DNA from: Bdellovibrionales bacterium
Lineage (GTDB): Bacteria; Bdellovibrionota; Bdellovibrionia; Bdellovibrionales; UBA1609
DNA length: 51,495 bases
Assembly (NCBI GenBank): GCA_020850475.1
Contig: JADZEO010000009.1
Coordinates: 1 to 51,495 of the forward strand
Direction: 5' to 3'
Part shown: positions 1-9,143 of the stretch, piece after piece
Position numbering within the stretch: position 1 is the first letter of the stretch
How the letters are laid out: every line of letters begins with the position of its first letter
Translations under genes and position numbers: made by a program
The notes under the pieces: model-generated
Told to the model about the DNA's origin: nothing
Databases searched by the model: none
Seen by the model: only the letters and a program-made list of their open reading frames with translations

Positions 1-681
1 AACGGCGAGGTCCAACTCACCTTGGAACATTCGCACAAGTTGGGAAAGTTTTTGGGCCTCAACGAAAGCGAACACCAGTACCTCCTCACCCTGATTCAGT
101 ATGCGCGCGCCGGGACTCCGGACCTGCGAGATTATTTGCTTAAGCAACTGACCGACTTACAAGAAAAATTCAACCAACTGTCGACGCGTTTGTCTCAGCA
201 AAAAACCAAACTCGACGAGCGTGGAACACAACTCTACTGTCGCCATTGGAGCTATCCGGCGATACATATAGTCCTCAACATCCCTCGCTATCGGCGGCCC
301 GAGGCCATCGCCGAGCTTCTCACCTTGCCTGTTGCCCAAGTGGTGCAGGTTCTGGCCGATCTTAAGGATCTGGGCCTGGCCAAAAAGGTGAGAAACGAAT
401 GGGCGCCTGGCGAGGCAAGCCTTCATATCCCCAAGGGCTCCCCGTCGGCGCCATTTATTCACGCCAATTGGCGCTATCGTACGATTGGCAAAATCTTAGA
501 GCGTCCTCACGACGGCACTCACTATTCAGGAGTGCACGCCATGGAGGCCAAGACCTACCGCAAAATTAAATCCGAGCTGGTTGAAATTTTGGCGCGCTTT
601 CGCAGTGAAATCGCCGACGCCAAGAGTGAGGAATTGGTGTTTATGAGCGTTGATCTCTTTCAGTTCGGTAGCGATGCTTGA
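1..681 (+). CDS. TIGR02147 family protein, 5' end outside window
   Basis: The reading frame is open from base 1, so the gene starts upstream; 226 residues of its C-terminal part are visible. The opening stretch (HKLGKFLGLNESEHQYLLTL) and the following YARAGT-like segment match the core of TIGR02147 proteins, which carry a small helix-turn-helix-like N-terminal region (cut off here) and a helical domain of unknown function. The family is abundant in Bdellovibrio relatives and Fibrobacter, so it is a useful lineage marker. A TTG at base 22 is only an internal codon. The gene ends 68 bp before the convergent uracil phosphoribosyltransferase-like gene. Its precise function is unknown; a regulatory role is usually assumed. 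Confidence 0.75.
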   Translation, partial: NGEVQLTLEHSHKLGKFLGLNESEHQYLLTLIQYARAGTPDLRDYLLKQLTDLQEKFNQLSTRLSQQKTKLDERGTQLYCRHWSYPAIHIVLNIPRYRRPEAIAELLTLPVAQVVQVLADLKDLGLAKKVRNEWAPGEASLHIPKGSPSAPFIHANWRYRTIGKILERPHDGTHYSGVHAMEAKTYRKIKSELVEILARFRSEIADAKSEELVFMSVDLFQFGSDA

Positions 682-749
682 TGGCGCATCCAAATGACGC
701 TCAAGTCACTTTTGCAACCGACAGTCTTCTTCCGGTAGCTCTGAAAACT

Positions 750-1526
750 TTATACCCAGGAGTTGTTCATCAGCTCGCCGAGCCCGCCGCCACCGGGGAC
801 AATGTAATGATGATCGTCGAGGCCGCGCTCTTCACTCCAGCGCAAACCCAACTCGCTCTCGAGCACCTCGGGCGAACTTAAGCCGCGATCCAAGCGAAGG
901 GCATACACCGCGAGGTCAGGATGAGCCCGCGACACCCGCGCCAAGTACTCGGGTGTCACAATCAAGTGCATGGCAATAAACTTGCTGGCAGTTCCACCGA
1001 CCTCTGTTTTGTAATAATCGAGAGCACTCACGATGGTGCCACCGGTCGCACCCATCGGATCCGGAAACAACACCACCCTGCCGTCAATGCTGCCACCAAT
1101 TTTGCTCGCACCAAAATCAGTACCGGTCACAGCTCCTTGGGCATTGGTTACTCGCGCCGCCATGATGTGATCTTGGCGAACCAACGAAGGATTGAGAACA
1201 AAATTAAGATTTTGATAGCACACATAACTCGGCAGAGTGCCGGCTCGGGCCAAATTGACCACGACCGCCGGTTGATCCCCTTGGATGAGAGCACCACGAT
1301 AAAGCTTACCGGGATGAACCGAGGTCATTCGTGTGGGGACCGCCACTTGCTGAGTGGGAAACTCACGATCGACGACCCACTCAAGAAGTCCAGCATAGAG
1401 TTTCTCGACCAACTGATTCACGAGAGGTTGATGAGTTTCGGGGCTGCACAGTCGACTCAGCCAAGTCAGTAACCGGCGGTGATCTGCCAAGTGGACGTGC
1501 TTGCCGTAATGGTGCTTCAGCTCCAT
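750..1526 (-). CDS. upp: Uracil phosphoribosyltransferase-like protein
   Basis: The product (258 aa) is a type I phosphoribosyltransferase. The PRPP-binding loop DPMGATGGT is at residues 156-164 and a UPRT-like NLARAG segment at 91-96. The C-terminal YIVPGGGG resembles the YIVPG uracil-recognition segment of UPRTases. These enzymes make UMP from uracil and PRPP in the cytoplasm. It is about 50 residues longer than the usual 208-aa bacterial enzyme, with extra N-terminal helical sequence, and its end (GELMNNSWV) is unlike the classical GDAGDR tail, so another base could be the substrate. The start ATG has a strong GGAGGGG ribosome site. It lies 12 bp after nuoN and may be the last gene of the ferredoxin-nuo operon. 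Confidence 0.75.
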   Translation of the reverse strand: MELKHHYGKHVHLADHRRLLTWLSRLCSPETHQPLVNQLVEKLYAGLLEWVVDREFPTQQVAVPTRMTSVHPGKLYRGALIQGDQPAVVVNLARAGTLPSYVCYQNLNFVLNPSLVRQDHIMAARVTNAQGAVTGTDFGASKIGGSIDGRVVLFPDPMGATGGTIVSALDYYKTEVGGTASKFIAMHLIVTPEYLARVSRAHPDLAVYALRLDRGLSSPEVLESELGLRWSEERGLDDHHYIVPGGGGLGELMNNSWV

Positions 1527-1538
1527 GGCCCCTCCAAA

Positions 1539-2927
1539 TTAAAAGACCGGGACTACACCTAGCAGGATCGTACCGATTAAGGCAAGGCCCAAGGCCATGC
1601 GGGGCATCCAGCTCATCTGGACGCGGACCTCTGACCCATCGGGAGCTTCGATATACATTTGGCGAACGATCCGCAAATAATAATAGAGTGATACGGTCGA
1701 GTTAACCGCCGCCGCCACAACCAACCAGTAATATCCCGCCTTAGCGGCCGCACTGAACAAAAAGAACTTACCGGTAAAACCTGACAAGGGAGGAATCCCG
1801 GCCAAACTAAACAGTCCCAGCATCATAATCAAAGCCAAGCCCGGATGGGTCCGCGAAAGACCGCGGTACTCCGAGATATTCTCGCGACGAGTGGATGACG
1901 AATAAAGAATGATCACTCCGAACACCGTCAAGTTTGAGACCGCATAGACGAGAAGGTAAAACAAAATTGCCACGACACCTTCTTGCGTCGGTCCCAAAAA
2001 GCCCATCAAAATGTAGCCGGCCTGGGAGATACTGCTAAAGGCCATAAAGCGTTTGACGTTCTCTTGGACGATCGCCACGAGATTTCCCAGAGTCATGGTC
2101 ACAAAGGCGGCGATGGCCAAGACCGGCGACCAGTCGGGGATGAGTTCGATGAAGACGCGAATATAAAGATGAAACAAAACGCCCACGCCGGCGGTTTTGG
2201 AGGCCACACTCAAAAAAGCCGTCACTAAAGTTGGTGCCCCTTGGTACACGTCGGCGGCCCACATATGAAACGGCACCAGTGTTACCTTAAAACCGACGCC
2301 GGCGGTGACCATGGCGAGCCCCACCCACACCAGCGGATGAGTGGCATACTCGGCATCGAGTTGAGTCAACTCCATGACTCCAGTCACCCCGTAAATCAAA
2401 CTCAAACCATAAATCATAAAGCAACTGGCCAAAGCTCCGGAGATCAAATATTTCATCCCGGCTTCTTCCGACAGCTCGTCGCGCTTTGACCAAGCAGTGA
2501 GCACAAAAAGTGGAATGGTTGCGAGCTCCAGACTGACATACAAGGTCACCATGTCTCGGCTCGACACCAAGTACAGCATTCCTGACAGGGTAAAAAGAAT
2601 GACGGCCAAAAACTCGGCCGCTGAATCAAGAACCATCTTTTGATCTTGAATGCGACCACTTAAAAGATCGGCCGAGAACCCGACCACCAAAAGCCCTGCC
2701 ACTAAAAATACCAACTTAAACCACCAAGTGATTTGATCCATCACAAAGCGGCCTCCGAGCAAGGTTGCGTCTTGGGGAAGCAGGAGCAAGGACCCCAATG
2801 CGCCCACCAGGCCCAGCAGCGCCAAAAGCGCACCCCACTGGCGCATCGTCGTCTTAGGTAAAAAGAGATCACCGAGCAAAATCACGAACGCCAGACTCAA
2901 TAAAATAAATTCAGGCAACATGGCCAT
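1539..2927 (-). CDS. nuoN: NADH-quinone oxidoreductase subunit N
   Basis: A 462-aa polytopic membrane protein of the proton-antiporter-like family (about 14 membrane segments), one of the three proton-pumping subunits of complex I. It has the typical lysine-bearing segments, including KYLISGALAS and VPFHMWAADVYQGAP, and the late segment FSLAGIPPLSGFTGKF. Length and position at the end of the nuo series agree with NuoN. It starts 17 bp downstream of nuoM with ATG after a GAGGTGAT ribosome site; a second ATG two codons later is also possible. Confidence 0.95.
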   Translation of the reverse strand: MAMLPEFILLSLAFVILLGDLFLPKTTMRQWGALLALLGLVGALGSLLLLPQDATLLGGRFVMDQITWWFKLVFLVAGLLVVGFSADLLSGRIQDQKMVLDSAAEFLAVILFTLSGMLYLVSSRDMVTLYVSLELATIPLFVLTAWSKRDELSEEAGMKYLISGALASCFMIYGLSLIYGVTGVMELTQLDAEYATHPLVWVGLAMVTAGVGFKVTLVPFHMWAADVYQGAPTLVTAFLSVASKTAGVGVLFHLYIRVFIELIPDWSPVLAIAAFVTMTLGNLVAIVQENVKRFMAFSSISQAGYILMGFLGPTQEGVVAILFYLLVYAVSNLTVFGVIILYSSSTRRENISEYRGLSRTHPGLALIMMLGLFSLAGIPPLSGFTGKFFLFSAAAKAGYYWLVVAAAVNSTVSLYYYLRIVRQMYIEAPDGSEVRVQMSWMPRMALGLALIGTILLGVVPVF

Positions 2928-2944
2928 GAAACAATCACCTCAAG

Positions 2945-4495
2945 TTAATTGGAACCCACTAGGGTTCCCGCTTGGAGTATGCGATTCAAAATGGGATACA
3001 CCGAAGTCTCAATCATGTCGGTTAAAAACCACGGCACCAAACCAACCACGAACAAGGCGACAATCAGGGTGCCGGTAGAAAATTTCTCAAACCACTTGGC
3101 ATCGGTGAGATGTTCAAATTCGTGGTCGACAATGGGGCCTTGAAAGGCCTGCGCTAGACCTCGCAAAACATAAACGGCCGTCACCACCACCGACATCGTC
3201 GCAATCACCGTCAAGGCGCGCGTCACTCCCGCATCGAACCACTGATTACCAAAAAAACCTCCCAGGAAGACATGACTCTCGGCTACAAAGCCGCTCAGTC
3301 CCGGCAACCCCAACGAGGCCAATCCGCCAATATAAAAACACACCGCTAGCCACGGCATCACTTTGGCAAGCCCGCCCATCTCGGGAATCATCCGCGTGTG
3401 AGTGCGCCCATAGACCATCCCAATCAACGCAAAAAAGAGTCCCGTCATGATTCCATGACTGAACATCTGCAGGACCGCGCCCTTCATGCCCATCAAGTTC
3501 AGCGTGCAAATCCCAAAAAGGACAAAGCCGCAATGACTGACGGACGAATAGGCGGTGAAATATTTGAGATCCTTTTGCCGAATGGCCCCAAAGGCACCGT
3601 AAATAATATTGATGGTCGTGAGCACCATTAATCCCAGGGCCCACTGAATCGCGCCCTCGGGAAGCAGATAGACTCCCACGCGCAAAATTCCATATCCTCC
3701 GAGTTTCATCAACACTCCGGCGTGGAGCATTGACACCGCCGTGGGTGCAGAAGCATGGCCGTCGGGCGACCAAGTGTGAAAGGGAAATAAAGCGCCGAGC
3801 ACACCAAAACCAAAAAAGAAGAGTGGGAACACCCAGGTCTGCATGTCCACGGGATACTGCACTTGCGACAGTTGAATGAGATCAAAAGTGGTGATCCCGG
3901 CGTAGTGATAAACCGCCAAAATCCCCGCCAGAATGAGAGCCGAACCCACCATGAGCATCAGAGTCAACTTCATGGCCGAGTACTCTTTGGGCCCAGTTCC
4001 CCAAACACCAATGAGGAGGTACATCGGAAGTACGGCGACTTCATAAAAGACAAAAAATAAAAACAAATCAAAGCTAACAAAAACCCCAAACACCCCGGTC
4101 ACGAGAACAAAAAGCAGAGCGAAAAACTCTTTGGTGCGGTTCTCGACTTCCCAGCTGGCCAAAACGCCCGTAAAAATAATGATCGAGGTGAGGATCATCA
4201 TGGCCACCGACATCCCGTCGACGCCAAGATAATAGTCCACTCCAAAGCGCTCAAACCAAGTGAACTTTTCGGTCAAATACACCTCAGTCAGCAGGCTCTT
4301 GCGGTCTACCGTCACATTTTGACCAGCGGCCGCCCAAAATCGCCAAGTCATGAGCGCTGTCAGAAGCAGGTGCAAAGCCGTCGACGCCAAACAAATCCAG
4401 CGGATGCGTTGCCACTTTTGTTCGGGCACCAGCACCACGATGAAGGCCGTCAGTAAGGGTAAAAAAACTAAAACGCTTAGAATTCCCATTGCCAC
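2945..4495 (-). CDS. nuoM: NADH-quinone oxidoreductase subunit M
   Basis: A 516-aa antiporter-like complex I subunit with about 14 membrane segments. The motif FPFHTWSPDGHASAPTAVSM and the following HAGVLMKLGGYGILR are diagnostic for NuoM. The protein conducts protons across the cytoplasmic membrane, coupled to quinone reduction. The assigned start is GTG one base after the nuoL stop; the ATG two codons further in, preceded by AGGGTGG, is an equally good start. It sits between nuoL and nuoN, as in most bacterial nuo operons. Confidence 0.95.
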   Translation of the reverse strand: MAMGILSVLVFLPLLTAFIVVLVPEQKWQRIRWICLASTALHLLLTALMTWRFWAAAGQNVTVDRKSLLTEVYLTEKFTWFERFGVDYYLGVDGMSVAMMILTSIIIFTGVLASWEVENRTKEFFALLFVLVTGVFGVFVSFDLFLFFVFYEVAVLPMYLLIGVWGTGPKEYSAMKLTLMLMVGSALILAGILAVYHYAGITTFDLIQLSQVQYPVDMQTWVFPLFFFGFGVLGALFPFHTWSPDGHASAPTAVSMLHAGVLMKLGGYGILRVGVYLLPEGAIQWALGLMVLTTINIIYGAFGAIRQKDLKYFTAYSSVSHCGFVLFGICTLNLMGMKGAVLQMFSHGIMTGLFFALIGMVYGRTHTRMIPEMGGLAKVMPWLAVCFYIGGLASLGLPGLSGFVAESHVFLGGFFGNQWFDAGVTRALTVIATMSVVVTAVYVLRGLAQAFQGPIVDHEFEHLTDAKWFEKFSTGTLIVALFVVGLVPWFLTDMIETSVYPILNRILQAGTLVGSN

Positions 4496-4496
4496 C

Positions 4497-6476
4497 CTAA
4501 TACGGATAAAAGGTTATCCAAATCGAAAAAATCACCAGCATTCCGCCCATAATAAACCACAAACTGTAAGTCTGAATTTGACCGGTCTGGAGAGTTCGCA
4601 AGCCCACACCCATGGCGCGAGTGGCGGCTGCGCTCAGGTTCATGAGTCCGTCCACCACCTGACGATCAAACCAGGCGACGGGCGAGGCAATAAATCGAAA
4701 GATCACCTGGTGAGTCACAAATTGGTAGATTTCGTCGACATAAAACTTACGCTTGATGAGACGATAAAGCGCACCGGCGGCGCGGGCTACCGCCGTCGCC
4801 TTCACCTTCTGCCCGAGATAGAGAACGGCCGACCACCCAATGCCTATCACGGCCGCACCGCTGGCTAACAAGGGCACGCGCGAATCGTGGTCAACCATAT
4901 ATTGAAACCCAGAATTGACATAATCATCAAAGTGCACCCACCCAGCCACCACCGATAAAATCGCCAGCACGTTCATGGGTACAATCATCAGCCAAGGACT
5001 CTCATGGGCGTGTTCCGCGGCCTTTGATGATGGCGGACGGATAAAGGTCACCCAATAGAGACGAAACATATAAAACGCCGTCAGTCCGGCAACCAACAAC
5101 CCAATGCCAAAAACCCAAGTGTGCCCACTGGTGAGCGCCGCCAAGAGGATTTCGTCCTTGGAATAAAACCCGGCAAAGGGCGGAATACCGGCGATGGCCA
5201 AAGTCGCGATGAGAAAAAATGCGTGAGTAAAGGGCATCTTCTTAGCCAGCCCCCCCATGTCCCAAATATTGTTTGAGTGCACGGCATGAATCACTGAGCC
5301 GGCCCCTAAGAACAACAAGGCCTTAAAGAAGGCATGGGTAAAGAGATGAAAGGTCGAAGCCGTAAACCCGAGGGGAAAGGCCGGAGATGCCACGCCCAAC
5401 GCAAGCATCATGTAGCCCAACTGACTCAAAGTTGAAAAGGCCAAAATGCGTTTGATGTCATCTTGAGTGCAGGCAATCGAGGCCGCAAACAAACTGGTAA
5501 AGGCACCCACAACCATGACCAACTCCAGGGCCGAAGGCGATCCAGCAAAAAGCGGAAACAGCCGCGCCACCAGATACACCCCCGCCACTACCATGGTCGC
5601 GGCGTGAATCAAGGCGGAAACCGGTGTGGGACCTTCCATCGCATCCGGCAGCCAAATGTGGAGCGGAAACATCGCGCTCTTACCTGCTGCACCCATAAAT
5701 AGCAGCACCAGCGCCACCGTCAAAACCGTTCCACCTTGAAGCTCCATGAAACGATTAACCACGGCCAACGAAGTCAAATACTCAAAGTCCAGGACCTGGA
5801 GGCCTGCCGACGTATAAGCCCCGCTTTGCAGGCTATCGAGATCTTGAAACATCAAGAACCCGTAGTAGGCAAGCAACAAAATGCCGAGCAAAAATCCCAG
5901 ATCAGCAAAGCGAGTCACAATGAAGGCTTTTTTGGACGCGGCCACAGCCGAAGGCTTGGTATAATAAAAACCAATCAAAAAGAAAGAGCTGGCTCCGACC
6001 AACTCCCAAAACACAAACATTTGCAAAAGATTGGGAGCAATCACTAAGCCCAACATCGAGAAGGTAAACAGATTCAGAAAAGCAAAATATCGGCTAAAGC
6101 CTGAGTCGCCTGCCATGTATCCCAGAGAGTACAGGTGCACGAGTGTGGAAACTCCTGTCACCACCACCATCAACATCAAGGACAAAGGGTCAATGAGTAC
6201 GCCGACGGAAACCTTGAGCAATTCCTGATAGGATACCCACGGCAAACTCCAAGCCACCACAGTCGGGCCCTTGCCGCCGATTCCGAAGTATCCAAAATAC
6301 GTCCAAGCGGTGGCGACTGCCAGTCCCGCAGCCCCGCCCACCAACAAGGTGGCGAGCCATCCCGAGAGTTTTTCCCCGAGCCAGCGTCTTCCCAACCCAA
6401 CCAACACGAACCCCAGCAGCGGGAGTCCCGGGATCAGCCAACTCAACTCCGATAAACACTTCCAGTTCTCTTCCAC
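4497..6476 (-). CDS. nuoL: NADH-quinone oxidoreductase subunit L
   Basis: A 659-aa antiporter-like subunit, the largest membrane subunit of complex I. It carries the NuoL segments YSLGYMAGDSGFSRYFAFLN and FPLHIWLPDAMEGPTPVSAL and a long C-terminal extension ending in the lateral helix and last membrane span, which distinguishes it from NuoM and NuoN. The apparent start is GTG, 4 bp after the nuoK stop. There is no sign of a frameshift or truncation. Confidence 0.95.
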   Translation of the reverse strand: MEENWKCLSELSWLIPGLPLLGFVLVGLGRRWLGEKLSGWLATLLVGGAAGLAVATAWTYFGYFGIGGKGPTVVAWSLPWVSYQELLKVSVGVLIDPLSLMLMVVVTGVSTLVHLYSLGYMAGDSGFSRYFAFLNLFTFSMLGLVIAPNLLQMFVFWELVGASSFFLIGFYYTKPSAVAASKKAFIVTRFADLGFLLGILLLAYYGFLMFQDLDSLQSGAYTSAGLQVLDFEYLTSLAVVNRFMELQGGTVLTVALVLLFMGAAGKSAMFPLHIWLPDAMEGPTPVSALIHAATMVVAGVYLVARLFPLFAGSPSALELVMVVGAFTSLFAASIACTQDDIKRILAFSTLSQLGYMMLALGVASPAFPLGFTASTFHLFTHAFFKALLFLGAGSVIHAVHSNNIWDMGGLAKKMPFTHAFFLIATLAIAGIPPFAGFYSKDEILLAALTSGHTWVFGIGLLVAGLTAFYMFRLYWVTFIRPPSSKAAEHAHESPWLMIVPMNVLAILSVVAGWVHFDDYVNSGFQYMVDHDSRVPLLASGAAVIGIGWSAVLYLGQKVKATAVARAAGALYRLIKRKFYVDEIYQFVTHQVIFRFIASPVAWFDRQVVDGLMNLSAAATRAMGVGLRTLQTGQIQTYSLWFIMGGMLVIFSIWITFYPY

Positions 6477-6480
6477 CGTC

Positions 6481-6813
6481 TCAATCCTTCATGGCTGCCA
6501 CCTGGGTGACATCCAAAGTTTTGCGCCGATTAAACAAGGTCACAAAAATGGCCAAGCCCACGACCACTTCAGCCGCCGCCACGGCGATGACAAAAAGTGC
6601 GAAGACCTGTCCATCGGCTCCTTTCGGAGCAATGTAACGATTAAATACAATGAGGTTAAACACCGCCGAGTTCAGCATGATCTCGATCGACATCAAAACA
6701 CTGATGGCATTTTTTCGGGCCAAAACGCCATACAAGCCGATCGCAAAAAGAGCCGAGGATAAAATCAACCAATGCTTCAAAGTCGGGGCGTGAGCCGCCA
6801 GCCAATCGATCAT
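6481..6813 (-). CDS. nuoK: NADH-quinone oxidoreductase subunit K
   Basis: A 110-aa protein with three membrane segments. The segment GLYGVLARKNAISVLMSIEI leads into MLNSAVFNLI, the NuoK signature with the conserved glutamate of the proton path. Its start overlaps the nuoJ stop by 4 bp, indicating translational coupling. Slightly longer than the usual 100 aa because of a short N-terminal extension. Confidence 0.95.
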   Translation of the reverse strand: MIDWLAAHAPTLKHWLILSSALFAIGLYGVLARKNAISVLMSIEIMLNSAVFNLIVFNRYIAPKGADGQVFALFVIAVAAAEVVVGLAIFVTLFNRRKTLDVTQVAAMKD

Positions 6814-7346
6814 GTGGGCTCCTCTCGGCGCTGTCCGCCTTTGCGAGCAATCACCAACCCGCCAATGAGGGCCACTAGCAAGAGCACAGAAATCAACTCA
6901 AAGGCCATCACATAACCGGATTTGCCGAAGTTAAGCAAAAGCTCCCCAATCACATCAGCCCCAGGAAGAGCCACTGCTTCGTGAGAAATCTCGGGCAGAG
7001 CAGAAAACTGCAGAACACCAAACACCGGCAAAAAGAAATTGAGGGCTCCAAGACCTGCCACCACCTGGCGCCCAAAGGACGGCGTGTCCTCCATTAAGCC
7101 CAGAGATCCAGTGAGCATTACCACAAACACGATGAGGACTACGACTCCACCAACGTAAACGAGAAGTTGAATTCCAGCGAGAAACTCCGCCCCGAGTAAA
7201 AAATAAAACCCCGCAGTCGCCGCTAAGACCGCCATCAAGGCCACCGCCCCACGGAAGATGCGTTTACTCCCCACCACAATCGTGGCAAAGAACAAAGCCA
7301 AGGCGCCCAGCAAATAAAAAAACACCGTGCTCATTGCAACTGCCAT
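6810..7346 (-). CDS. nuoJ: NADH-quinone oxidoreductase subunit J
   Basis: A 178-aa protein with five predicted membrane segments. The AGIQLLVYVGGVVVLIVFVV region is the conserved NuoJ third helix. NuoJ forms part of the membrane-arm channel next to the quinone site. The start ATG overlaps the stop of nuoI by one base, and the end overlaps nuoK, so nuoI-J-K are translationally coupled. Confidence 0.95.
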   Translation of the reverse strand: MAVAMSTVFFYLLGALALFFATIVVGSKRIFRGAVALMAVLAATAGFYFLLGAEFLAGIQLLVYVGGVVVLIVFVVMLTGSLGLMEDTPSFGRQVVAGLGALNFFLPVFGVLQFSALPEISHEAVALPGADVIGELLLNFGKSGYVMAFELISVLLLVALIGGLVIARKGGQRREEPT

Positions 7347-8041
7347 CAGATATCATCCTTCTTCATCGTGCTGGGAGGGGCCACACTCACTCCGGGTCCA
7401 GAGGCCACTCCAGCGGCAATGCCCAAAGGAGTCGGAGCCTCAAAGGGCTGACGCCCCACTTTTAGCCTCTCGCGGTCCGCACTACTCTCGATCTTTTCAA
7501 AGGCTTTCTTGGTGGGCCCCGCATAGCGATTGAGCTGGTAGGTCAAGAGCCGCTTATCGTAAACCGAGGATTCAAACTCGTTGGACATCTCGAGCGCATC
7601 AAAGGGACACACCATCACACAGATGTTACAAAAGGTGCAAATATCCATGCGCCACACAAACCGATCGATTTCCTTTTTCCCGGACTCACCCCGCATATCA
7701 ATCACTTCAATTGAGGCATTGGGACACTGTACATCGCAAATTTTGCAACCGGTGCAGTTATGTTCTCCGTTTTCGTCGTACTTCAGACGCAGTTGCGCTC
7801 GGAAGCGCTCCGGAATTTTGAGGTGCTCACGATTTTCTGGGTACTGTTGAGTTACAATCGACGATGGCCGGGAAAAGTACCGCCACGTCACTCGCATGCC
7901 ATTCCAGAGAGAACACAAGGCTCCCCAAACCGTCGCCACTTGGCTGGTGCGCTGAGGTCGCGGCGCCTGAATAATAGTCAGCTGCTTACCACCGACCTTT
8001 ACTTGCTGCTGCTTTATGCCTTGGCGATTAAACAAAGCCAC
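7346..8041 (-). CDS. nuoI: NADH-quinone oxidoreductase subunit I (2[4Fe-4S])
   Basis: A 231-aa iron-sulfur subunit of the complex I connecting arm. Two CxxCxxCxxxCP motifs are intact: C96, C99, C102, C106 and C135, C138, C141, C145, which bind clusters N6a and N6b passing electrons toward NuoB. The N-terminal 75 residues hold one amphipathic or membrane-proximal segment, and the C-terminal 50 residues are a low-complexity Ala/Pro/Gly tail beyond the family core. The start is GTG. In a complex without NuoEFG this subunit would be close to the site where an external donor such as ferredoxin delivers electrons (inference). Confidence 0.95.
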   Translation of the reverse strand: MALFNRQGIKQQQVKVGGKQLTIIQAPRPQRTSQVATVWGALCSLWNGMRVTWRYFSRPSSIVTQQYPENREHLKIPERFRAQLRLKYDENGEHNCTGCKICDVQCPNASIEVIDMRGESGKKEIDRFVWRMDICTFCNICVMVCPFDALEMSNEFESSVYDKRLLTYQLNRYAGPTKKAFEKIESSADRERLKVGRQPFEAPTPLGIAAGVASGPGVSVAPPSTMKKDDI

Positions 8042-8047
8042 CCCACC

Positions 8048-9130
8048 TTAGCTAAAAAAATAAAAGCCCGACAACACCACTGCGGCTCCAACCAGCAAAT
8101 TAACTAAGCTGACCGGCAACAAAAACTTCCACTCCAGCGCCATGAGTTGATCCACCCGAAGTCGCGGAAAGGTCCAACGAAACCACATGAACAAAAAAAC
8201 CATAAAAGAGGTTTTGCCGACAAACCATAGGAGCGGCGGGATCCGGTCCATGACCGCATTGAAAGCCTGCCAATCACCCAGGTGAAAAGGCATCCAGCCG
8301 CCTAAAAAGAAAGTGGCCGCAAAGGCCGACGCCAACACCATATTGATAAACTCAGCCAAAAAGAACAGGCCAAAACGCAGGCCGGAATATTCGGTGTGAA
8401 AGCCTCCAGTCAATTCACTCTCCCCTTCCGATAGATCAAAGGGGGCGCGATTGAGTTCGGCGACAGAGGCGATGACGTAAACCAAAAATGCAACCAAGCC
8501 CACACCATGAGCCCGCCAGATCCACCAACCCGCCGCCTGACTCTGAATGATCTCGCTCATTTTAAGAGAGCCGGAAAACATCACCACCACCAGGAGGGCC
8601 AAGGTGAGGGACACTTCATAGGACACAATTTGAGCTGCGGCTCGCATGGCGCCCAGCATGGACCACTTGTTATTCGAACTCCATCCACCGAGGAGGACGC
8701 CAAAAACCCCGAACCCGCTGACGGCCGCAAGAAAAATCACCCCCATATCGAGATCAATAATTTGAATCTCGGGGCTCACGGGTAACACCAGAATCGCCAG
8801 GAACATTCCCAAAATGCAAAAAAACGGCGCCAAGACAAACAACAAACGATCCGCTTCCGTGGGAATGATATCTTCTTTGAGGAACAATTTGATTCCATCA
8901 GCTATCGGCTGGAGGACGCCGTGCCAACCCACTCGCATCGGGCCCAACCGGCACTGAAAGTGGGCCGCCACTTTGCGCTCAGCATAGACCAACACGAGCC
9001 CGAGCAGCGACACCGCCGCCACAGTTGCGGCCAGCCCCCCGCCCAAAAAAATGCCGGCGCGAACAAAATCCTGATTCAAGAGAGACTCTTGAATTCGCGC
9101 TGCCAAGGTTGTCACCTGCCACATGTCCAT
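8048..9130 (-). CDS. nuoH: NADH-quinone oxidoreductase subunit H
   Basis: A 360-aa membrane protein with about eight helices that forms the quinone chamber with NuoB and NuoD. Conserved loops are visible, including ERKVAAHFQCRLGPMRVGWH and FDLSEGESELTGGFHTEYSG. The frame is open upstream to 9205, but the ATG at 9130 has a GGGAAG ribosome site and starts 13 bp after the nuoD stop, so I chose it. The QxRLGP and EGESEL charged loops are intact. Confidence 0.94.
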   Translation of the reverse strand: MDMWQVTTLAARIQESLLNQDFVRAGIFLGGGLAATVAAVSLLGLVLVYAERKVAAHFQCRLGPMRVGWHGVLQPIADGIKLFLKEDIIPTEADRLLFVLAPFFCILGMFLAILVLPVSPEIQIIDLDMGVIFLAAVSGFGVFGVLLGGWSSNNKWSMLGAMRAAAQIVSYEVSLTLALLVVVMFSGSLKMSEIIQSQAAGWWIWRAHGVGLVAFLVYVIASVAELNRAPFDLSEGESELTGGFHTEYSGLRFGLFFLAEFINMVLASAFAATFFLGGWMPFHLGDWQAFNAVMDRIPPLLWFVGKTSFMVFLFMWFRWTFPRLRVDQLMALEWKFLLPVSLVNLLVGAAVVLSGFYFFS

Positions 9131-9143
9131 GCCCACTTCCCTA

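Noticed and set aside
921-1472. Long plus-strand open frames opposite upp, nuo, hcr, fad, bcr and icmF genes (for example 921-1472, 6271-6762, 22953-23765, 28853-29491, 47230-47790)
   Set aside because: They lie antisense within well-supported genes, have His/Arg/Gln-rich or low-complexity translations, no ribosome sites in context and no recognisable families; they are reading-frame shadows.
1539-7346. nuoL/M/N-like genes as part of an Mrp antiporter or a membrane [NiFe]-hydrogenase
   Set aside because: All of nuoA, B, C, D, H, I, J and K are present in canonical order, and the NuoD protein lacks the CxxC pairs that bind nickel, so a complex I type enzyme is the better reading.
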